A DNA stretch of 9,728 bases from an uncultured Actinoplanes sp. (GTDB taxonomy: Bacteria; Actinomycetota; Actinomycetes; Mycobacteriales; Micromonosporaceae): contig CAKUMG010000139.1 in NCBI GenBank assembly GCA_934667465.1, forward strand, positions 1 to 9,728, written 5' to 3'. Shown one piece after another: positions 6,301 through 9,728 of the stretch (its first letter is position 1; each line of letters begins with the position of its first letter). Both the position numbers and the translations under genes were made by a program. The notes under the pieces were generated by a model. That model did no database searches, was not told where the DNA came from, and saw only the letters and a list, made by a program, of their open reading frames with translations.

Positions 6301-6951
6301 TCACGCGCCCGTGAAGGCGTTCAGCCGGGACCGGTCGGCGATGACGATGCCGCTCGCGGTCAGCTCGATCGCGCCGGCCCGGGCGAGGCGCGCCAGGGCG
6401 CGGTTGACGGTGACCCGGCTGACACCGAGCAGGTGGGCCAGCTCCTCCTGGGAGCCGCGCCACCCGACCCGCTGATCTCCGGCCTGCAGGATCAACCGGG
6501 CGGCGACCCGGGCCACGGCGGGCAGGGTCGCGGCCTGCACGAGCCGCTGCCGGCCGGCCATGGCATCCCGCGCGAGGTGGGCGAGCACGTGCGCCCGCAC
6601 CGACGGTTCGCGCTCGAGCAGCTCCAGGAACCCGGGCCGGTCCAGCAGCCGTACGGCGACCGCGGTCAGCGCCGTCAGCCCCGTCGCCGGCGCCCCACCG
6701 GCGAGCACGGCGGGCTTGTCCACGACGGCGGGACCGGTCCACTGCTCGGGCCACACCTCCACGCCCGTGGACCCGACATGGGTCGCGACGATCGTGCCGG
6801 ACAGCAGGAACACCACCGAGCGCGCCACCTCCCCCGCGGGCCGCAGCACCGTGCCCGCCGCGAAACGCGCCGCCCGCGTCCGGCCCGCCAGCGCCTCCAC
6901 GGCCTCGGGCGTGAGGGCCCGCAGTGCCGGGATCGCCGCCAGGGAACTCAT
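6301..6951 (-). CDS. Crp/Fnr-family transcription regulator
   Basis: A 216-residue regulator. Residues about 8-112 form a cNMP-binding-type beta-roll (FAAGTVLRPAGEVARSVVFL at 30-49, then SGTIVATHVG), followed by the long dimer helix. The DNA-binding domain has SQEELAHLLGVSRVTVNRAL at 167-186 with a recognition helix SRVTVNRALARL (178-189) and a C-terminal wing (AIELTASGIVIAD). The segment that normally holds the cAMP-contacting GE...RS/T residues reads GPAVVDKPAVLAGGAPATGL and lacks them, and the protein contains no cysteine, so neither cAMP in the Crp manner nor an Fnr-type Fe-S cluster is supported; the ligand is unknown. The ATG at 6951 has no Shine-Dalgarno and may begin a leaderless message. 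It is divergent from a yciI gene across a shared palindrome, which suggests autoregulation and control of yciI. Confidence 0.92.
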   Translation of the reverse strand: MSSLAAIPALRALTPEAVEALAGRTRAARFAAGTVLRPAGEVARSVVFLLSGTIVATHVGSTGVEVWPEQWTGPAVVDKPAVLAGGAPATGLTALTAVAVRLLDRPGFLELLEREPSVRAHVLAHLARDAMAGRQRLVQAATLPAVARVAARLILQAGDQRVGWRGSQEELAHLLGVSRVTVNRALARLARAGAIELTASGIVIADRSRLNAFTGA

Positions 6952-6966
6952 GTATCAACTGATACA
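6951..6966. promoter_or_regulatory. Perfect palindrome, likely Crp/Fnr-type operator
   Basis: TGTATCA-AC-TGATACA is a perfect 16-bp palindrome in an AT-rich pocket. Seen as TGTAT-N6-ATACA it has the same six-base spacing as the Crp consensus TGTGA-N6-TCACA. It overlaps the first base of the Crp/Fnr gene's start codon, and its centre is 42.5 bp before the A of the yciI start. Confidence 0.75.
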
Positions 6967-6988
6967 GCCCCGGGCCGCAACGTCGCCC

Positions 6989-6994
6989 TATCGT
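6989..6994 (+). promoter_or_regulatory. Candidate -10 box of a leaderless yciI transcript
   Basis: TATCGT ends six bases before the yciI ATG, so transcription would begin at or next to the start codon. No Shine-Dalgarno and no good -35 box are visible, which suits an activator-dependent leaderless promoter. Confidence 0.4.
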
Positions 6995-7000
6995 GCCGCC

Positions 7001-7261
7001 ATGTGGATGATCGAGCTCGCCTTCACCGCCACCCCCGAACGCCTCGCGGCCCGCCCCGCCCACCGCACCCACCTGGCCGCCTTGCACAGCGCCGGCGTCG
7101 TCCGCATGGCCGGCCCCCTCGCGGACGACTCCGGAGCGCTGATCATCGTGGACGCCCCCGATCGGGCAGCGGTCGACGCGCTCCTCGCCGCGGACCCCTA
7201 CCTCACCGAGCCGGGAGTCACCGTCGCCCACATCCGCGAGTGGCACCCGTTCCTGCGGTAG
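7001..7261 (+). CDS. YciI-family protein
   Basis: An 86-residue protein of the YciI fold (ferredoxin-like alpha/beta, usually dimeric, cytosolic; proposed to be small enzymes with a His-Asp pair, reaction generally unknown). Family pattern: a first strand (MWMIELAFTA), RPAHRTHLAALHSAGVVRMAGPL at 18-40 with H24 as the likely conserved histidine, DDSGALIIVDAPDR at 42-55, DPYLTEPGV at 65-73 and the last strand AHIREWHPFL. Length is normal and nothing is damaged. The ATG at 7001 has no ribosome site but follows a TATCGT box by six bases, so a leaderless message is likely. The gene is divergent from the Crp/Fnr regulator and probably controlled by it through the 16-bp palindrome. Confidence 0.9.
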   Translation: MWMIELAFTATPERLAARPAHRTHLAALHSAGVVRMAGPLADDSGALIIVDAPDRAAVDALLAADPYLTEPGVTVAHIREWHPFLR

Positions 7262-7361
7262 CAGACCCGGCACCCCGGTCGGCACGGCACCTGCCGCGGG
7301 AACGGCAAGGCGCCCTTATGTGCAGTGTGCTATCCGGATCGTGTGATCCCGTGCAGATCCG

Positions 7362-7384
7362 AGCCGGCAGGAGGGCTGCCGGCT
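7362..7384. terminator. Strong hairpin between yciI and small membrane protein
   Basis: AGCCGGCAG (7362-7370) and CTGCCGGCT (7376-7384) form a perfect 9-bp stem with loop GAGGG. It stands midway between the convergent yciI and the 43-residue gene (about 100 bases from each stop). A bidirectional terminator without T-tract is the likeliest role. Confidence 0.6.
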
Positions 7385-7489
7385 TCTGCCGCGGCCCTGA
7401 CTTCGGTCAACCCGACCGACGTCGCTGCCGGACGCGCGAGCGGACTGCAGGACGGCGGCGTCACCGCAGGCCCCATGGCGACCGGCGGG

Positions 7490-7621
7490 TCAGAGGCGGC
7501 GGTTGTCGCGGTCGCGGCGGATGGAGCGGCCGGTCTCGCGGGCGCGCTTGACGAGGACGTGGCGCAGGGGGATCAGCGCGACGAGGGCCAGGATGATCAG
7601 GACGATGAACACGAAGCGCAT
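7490..7621 (-). CDS. 43-residue single-pass membrane protein
   Basis: A small gene ATG 7621 to TGA 7490. The protein starts MRFVFIVLIILALVALIPL, a clear transmembrane helix at residues 3-19, followed by a short strongly basic tail rich in Arg (RHVLVKRARETGRSIRRDRD). The positive-inside rule places the tail in the cytoplasm. The ribosome site GGAGG (plus-strand 7627-7631) lies five bases upstream, and codon third positions are almost all G or C, both supporting a real gene. It follows the TetR gene on the same strand after 51 bases, so it may be cotranscribed. Such short proteins are often skipped in annotation. Function unknown; a small regulator or partner of a membrane complex is only a guess. 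Confidence 0.8.
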   Translation of the reverse strand: MRFVFIVLIILALVALIPLRHVLVKRARETGRSIRRDRDNRRL

Positions 7622-7631
7622 CTCTGCCTCC

Positions 7632-7647
7632 AGGGTGGGCTCACCCT
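7632..7647. repeat. Short inverted repeat before small membrane gene
   Basis: AGGGTG-GGCT-CACCCT, six-base arms with a four-base loop, lies between the TetR stop and the small gene, next to its ribosome site. It could be a weak terminator or attenuator for the TetR message, or an operator. Confidence 0.35.
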
Positions 7648-7672
7648 CCACAGTGCCCGCCGGGGGCCCGGG

Positions 7673-8242
7673 TCAACCCTGGAACGGCCCGTCGTCCCGG
7701 CTCAGCGCGAGCAGCAGTTCGCGGGTCTGCTGTTCGCGGGCCGGGTCGCGGCCGCCCTCGTAGAGGCCGGCGAGGCCGCTGCCGTCGGCGGCGCGGACGA
7801 TGAGGAGCGCGCGGTCGGGGTGGAGGCCGTCGGCTTCGAGGGCCTCGGCCCAGCGCTGCGTGTCCTCCTTGAGCAGGCCGGCCACGCCCGGGACCGCGGA
7901 CAGGGCCGCCATCAGGAGCAGGTGCTCGACGGTTTGCGACTCGTCGGTGAGCAGGTCGAAGGTCGCGTTGACGTAGCCGCGGACCAGGCGGCCCGGGGCG
8001 TGGTCGCGCGGGTCGACGGCGGCGTGCACCGCGGCGGTCCATTGCTCGGAGAGATCGCGGGCGAGCGCGAGCAGGAGCGCGTCGCGCGTACGGAAATGAT
8101 GTAGTAGTCCGCTTTTTGACACTCCGGCGGCGCGCGCGATCGCGTCGAGGCTGGCTCCGGCGCCCTGGGCGGCGACCGTGCGTGCGGCGGCGTCCAGCAC
8201 GGCCTGGCGTGTTCTGGCGGCGTCCCGTTCCTTGCCCGGCAT
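7673..8242 (-). CDS. TetR/AcrR-family repressor
   Basis: A 189-residue regulator, predicted to repress the divergent exporter and itself until a small molecule binds. The N-terminal helix-turn-helix spans about 10-55: TRQAVLDAAARTVAAQG, then ASLDAIARAAGVSKSGLLHHF with recognition helix VSKSGLLHHF (41-50) and RTRDALLLALARDL. Residues 60-185 are the all-helical ligand and dimer domain. Length is typical. The ATG at 8242 has GGGAGGG (plus-strand 8250-8256) seven bases upstream. The 89-bp gap to the exporter holds two TetR-type palindromes; the first is close to a possible -10 of this gene (TAGAGT on the minus strand, plus-strand 8273-8278), fitting autorepression. Confidence 0.94.
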   Translation of the reverse strand: MPGKERDAARTRQAVLDAAARTVAAQGAGASLDAIARAAGVSKSGLLHHFRTRDALLLALARDLSEQWTAAVHAAVDPRDHAPGRLVRGYVNATFDLLTDESQTVEHLLLMAALSAVPGVAGLLKEDTQRWAEALEADGLHPDRALLIVRAADGSGLAGLYEGGRDPAREQQTRELLLALSRDDGPFQG

Positions 8243-8281
8243 GCTTCGACCCTCCCGGAGTTGGCGAGATCACTCTACTAG

Positions 8282-8297
8282 CAGACCATCTGGTCTG
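8282..8297. promoter_or_regulatory. TetR operator 1
   Basis: CAGACCA-TC-TGGTCTG, a perfect palindrome of two seven-base arms around two bases, in the tetR/exporter gap. Most likely binding site of the adjacent TetR protein. Confidence 0.8.
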
Positions 8298-8325
8298 TTG
8301 TGCGGACCGTATGGTCGGCTAACGT
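8298..8325 (+). promoter_or_regulatory. Possible exporter promoter overlapping operator 2
   Basis: TTGTGC (8298-8303) and TAACGT (8320-8325) are 16 bases apart and the -10 ends six bases before the ATG at 8332, suggesting a leaderless message. Operator 2 occupies the spacer, so repressor binding would block polymerase. TATGGT at 8310-8315 is an alternative -10. Confidence 0.4.
8304..8317. promoter_or_regulatory. TetR operator 2
   Basis: GGACCGTATGGTCG, with core GACC-N4-GGTC, is a degenerate copy of operator 1. Its centre is exactly 21 bp from that of operator 1, two helical turns. It lies inside the likely exporter promoter. Confidence 0.65.
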
Positions 8326-8331
8326 GAGGTC

Positions 8332-9728
8332 ATGTCGCACGAAACCCGCCGCTGGGCCGCGCTCGCCGCCCTCACCCTGGCCGTGACCCTGCTGGCGGTC
8401 GACGGCACCGTCCTCGCGCTCGCCGTGCCCGCCCTGACGGCCGACCTCGCGCCGAGCTCCGCGCAGCTGCTGTGGATCGGCGACGCGTACTCCTTCGCGC
8501 TCGCCGGGCTGCTGGTCAGCATGGGCACGCTCGCCGACCGGATCGGGCGCCGGCGGCTGCTGCTGATCGGCGTGACCGGGTTCGGGGCGGCGTCGCTGCT
8601 GGCGGCGTTCGCGCCCGGGCCCGGCTGGCTGATCGCGGCGCGGGTGCTGCTCGGCGTGGCGGGCGCGACCCTGATGCCGTCGACGCTGTCGATCGTGCGG
8701 AACCTGTTCCCCGACGCCCGTACGCGGACCCGCGCCATCGCCATCTGGTCGGCGGGCGCCTCCGGAGGTGCCGCGCTCGGGCCGCTGGTCGGCGGCGCGC
8801 TGCTCGAGCACTTCTGGTGGGGCTCGGTCTTCGTGATCAACGTGCCGATCATGCTGCTCGTGCTGATCGCGGTGGCGCTGCTGGTCCCCGAGTCCCGCGA
8901 CCCGGCCCCGGGACGCTTCGACCCGGCGAGCGCGCTGCTCTCGGTCGCCGCGATCGTGCCGCTGGTCTGGGCGGTCAAGCACGCGGCGCAGGACGGTCCC
9001 GACCTCGCCGCGGCGGCCGCGGCCCTGCTGGGGCTGGCGTCAGGCCTGATCTTCGTACGGCGTCAGAAGCGTCTCGCGGCGCCGCTGGTGGACGTCTCCC
9101 TCTTCGCGCGCCCGGCGTTCACGGGCACCGTGCTGGCCACGGTCATCGCCATCTTCGCGTTCAGCGGGCTGCTGTTCTTCTTCTCCCAGTACCTCCAGCT
9201 GGTCCGCGGCTACTCCCCGCTGCAGGCGGGCCTGCGCGAACTGCCGCTGACCCTGGCCTCGATCGCGGTCGTCGTGGTGGCCGTCCCGCTGGTCACCCGG
9301 CTCGGCGTGGGCCGGGCGCTCAGCCTGTCCCTGCTCGTGGCGGCGGCCGGCCTGGGCGTCCTGGCCCTCGGCGAGACGAGCCCGGGCTACGCGCTGCTCG
9401 CGGCCGGCCTGATCATCACCGGGCTCGGGGTCGGCCTGGCGTTCACGGCCTCCACGGACGCGATCCTCGGGGCGGTGCCGGCGGAGCGGGCGGGTGCGGC
9501 GTCGGCGATCTCCGAGATGTCGTACGAACTCGGGGTTGCCCTGGGGATCGCGCTGCTCGGCACGTTGCACACCGTCCTGTACCGGGCGGCGCTGCCGTCC
9601 TCGGCCGGGGAGGCGGTGCGGGAGTCGCTCGCTTCGGCCGCTCACGCGGGGGCGGGGGAAGGGGTGCTGGTGACGGCTCGGGAGGCGTTCGCGGGGGCTA
9701 TGCAGACGACGTCGGTGATCGCGGCGGT
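8332..9728 (+). CDS. DHA2-type MFS drug exporter, C-terminus beyond window
   Basis: A proton-driven multidrug efflux pump of the 14-helix major facilitator (DHA2, QacA/SmvA-like) group in the cytoplasmic membrane. The window holds 465 residues; about 10-50 more are expected. Helix 1 carries the VDGTVLALAVPAL signature (23-35), the 2-3 loop has motif A GTLADRIGRRRLLLIG (65-80), and helix 5 has the antiporter motif C region SGGAALGPLVGGAL (144-157). Further hydrophobic helices continue through 410, including LLFFFSQYLQ (280-289), a strand typical of this group. The part from about 420 is the usual extracellular loop before the last helix. The ATG at 8332 fits the family start; no well-spaced ribosome site is present (GAGG at 8326-8329 is too close). 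It is controlled, by context, by the divergent TetR repressor through two operators. The substrate cannot be told. Confidence 0.94.
   Translation, partial: MSHETRRWAALAALTLAVTLLAVDGTVLALAVPALTADLAPSSAQLLWIGDAYSFALAGLLVSMGTLADRIGRRRLLLIGVTGFGAASLLAAFAPGPGWLIAARVLLGVAGATLMPSTLSIVRNLFPDARTRTRAIAIWSAGASGGAALGPLVGGALLEHFWWGSVFVINVPIMLLVLIAVALLVPESRDPAPGRFDPASALLSVAAIVPLVWAVKHAAQDGPDLAAAAAALLGLASGLIFVRRQKRLAAPLVDVSLFARPAFTGTVLATVIAIFAFSGLLFFFSQYLQLVRGYSPLQAGLRELPLTLASIAVVVVAVPLVTRLGVGRALSLSLLVAAAGLGVLALGETSPGYALLAAGLIITGLGVGLAFTASTDAILGAVPAERAGAASAISEMSYELGVALGIALLGTLHTVLYRAALPSSAGEAVRESLASAAHAGAGEGVLVTAREAFAGAMQTTSVIAA

Noticed and set aside
5980..6951. Single operon of Crp/Fnr gene, cupin stub and monooxygenase
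   Set aside because: Same strand, but a gap of about 160 bases with its own structure separates them; neither joint nor separate transcription can be shown from sequence.
5885..7285. 466-codon minus-strand frame across crp, yciI and monooxygenase 5' end
   Set aside because: It is out of frame with three recognised genes and has no domain.
7292..7307. TGCCG-CGGGAA-CGGCA hairpin after yciI
   Set aside because: Only a 5-bp stem and no T-tract; the stronger hairpin at 7362-7384 is the better terminator.
5674..7551. 625-codon plus-strand frame
   Set aside because: Antisense to the monooxygenase and Crp/Fnr genes; low-complexity Pro/Arg/Gly translation.
8278..8982. Minus-strand frames opposite the exporter
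   Set aside because: The exporter frame has clear MFS motifs and membrane helices; the opposite frames are low-complexity shadows.
1..9728. CRISPR arrays, tRNA/rRNA genes, insertion sequences, phage or biosynthetic cluster core genes
   Set aside because: I looked on both strands and saw no repeat-spacer pattern, RNA gene, transposase, integrase or synthase domain.

Overview
The window is very GC-rich, with G or C at almost every third codon position, purine-rich Shine-Dalgarno sites and several GTG starts. Together with its gene families (MmyB-type XRE regulator, HTH/PIN pair, Tat-like secreted phosphodiesterase, DHA2 exporter) this points to an actinomycete chromosome. Genus cannot be fixed from sequence alone; a Streptomyces-, Actinoplanes- or Streptosporangiales-like host would fit. 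There is no CRISPR array, tRNA, rRNA or recognisable transposase. No gap without a gene reaches 300 bases.

Left part (1-2420): a short-chain dehydrogenase, cut by the window edge, is transcribed leftward and faces away from an XRE/MmyB-like regulator, a common regulator-target pair. Next is a two-gene operon of the HTH-antitoxin/PIN-toxin type (VapBC50-like). The antitoxin looks whole. The PIN gene appears to have lost about 55-60 codons in frame, including the central acidic catalytic motif, so it is probably a disarmed toxin. A strong bidirectional hairpin closes the block.

Middle (2430-5993): a secreted glycerophosphodiester phosphodiesterase (leftward, with a possible PHO box upstream) is divergent from an unassigned 177-residue protein (rightward). 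After another hairpin comes a leftward FAD-dependent aromatic-ring monooxygenase with a tandem 36-bp (12-residue) duplication. Its start overlaps the end of a roughly 53-codon ORF that looks like the N-terminal stub of a cupin protein. The leader of that stub carries two consecutive G-quadruplex motifs.

Right part (6301-9728): a Crp/Fnr-family regulator is divergent from a YciI-family gene. A perfect 16-bp palindrome with Crp-type spacing covers the regulator's own start and sits about 42 bp upstream of the predicted leaderless start of yciI, so one site could repress the regulator and activate yciI. Then come a strong hairpin, a 43-residue single-pass membrane protein, a TetR regulator and a divergent DHA2-type multidrug exporter that runs off the window. 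Two TetR-type palindromes exactly 21 bp apart lie in the tetR/exporter gap.

Overall this is a run of small, locally regulated accessory and stress or detoxification units (regulator plus divergent target), with signs of gene decay at two places. I see no large undescribed multi-gene system. The most unusual items are the internally deleted PIN gene, the Crp/YciI operator geometry and the cupin stub/monooxygenase overlap.
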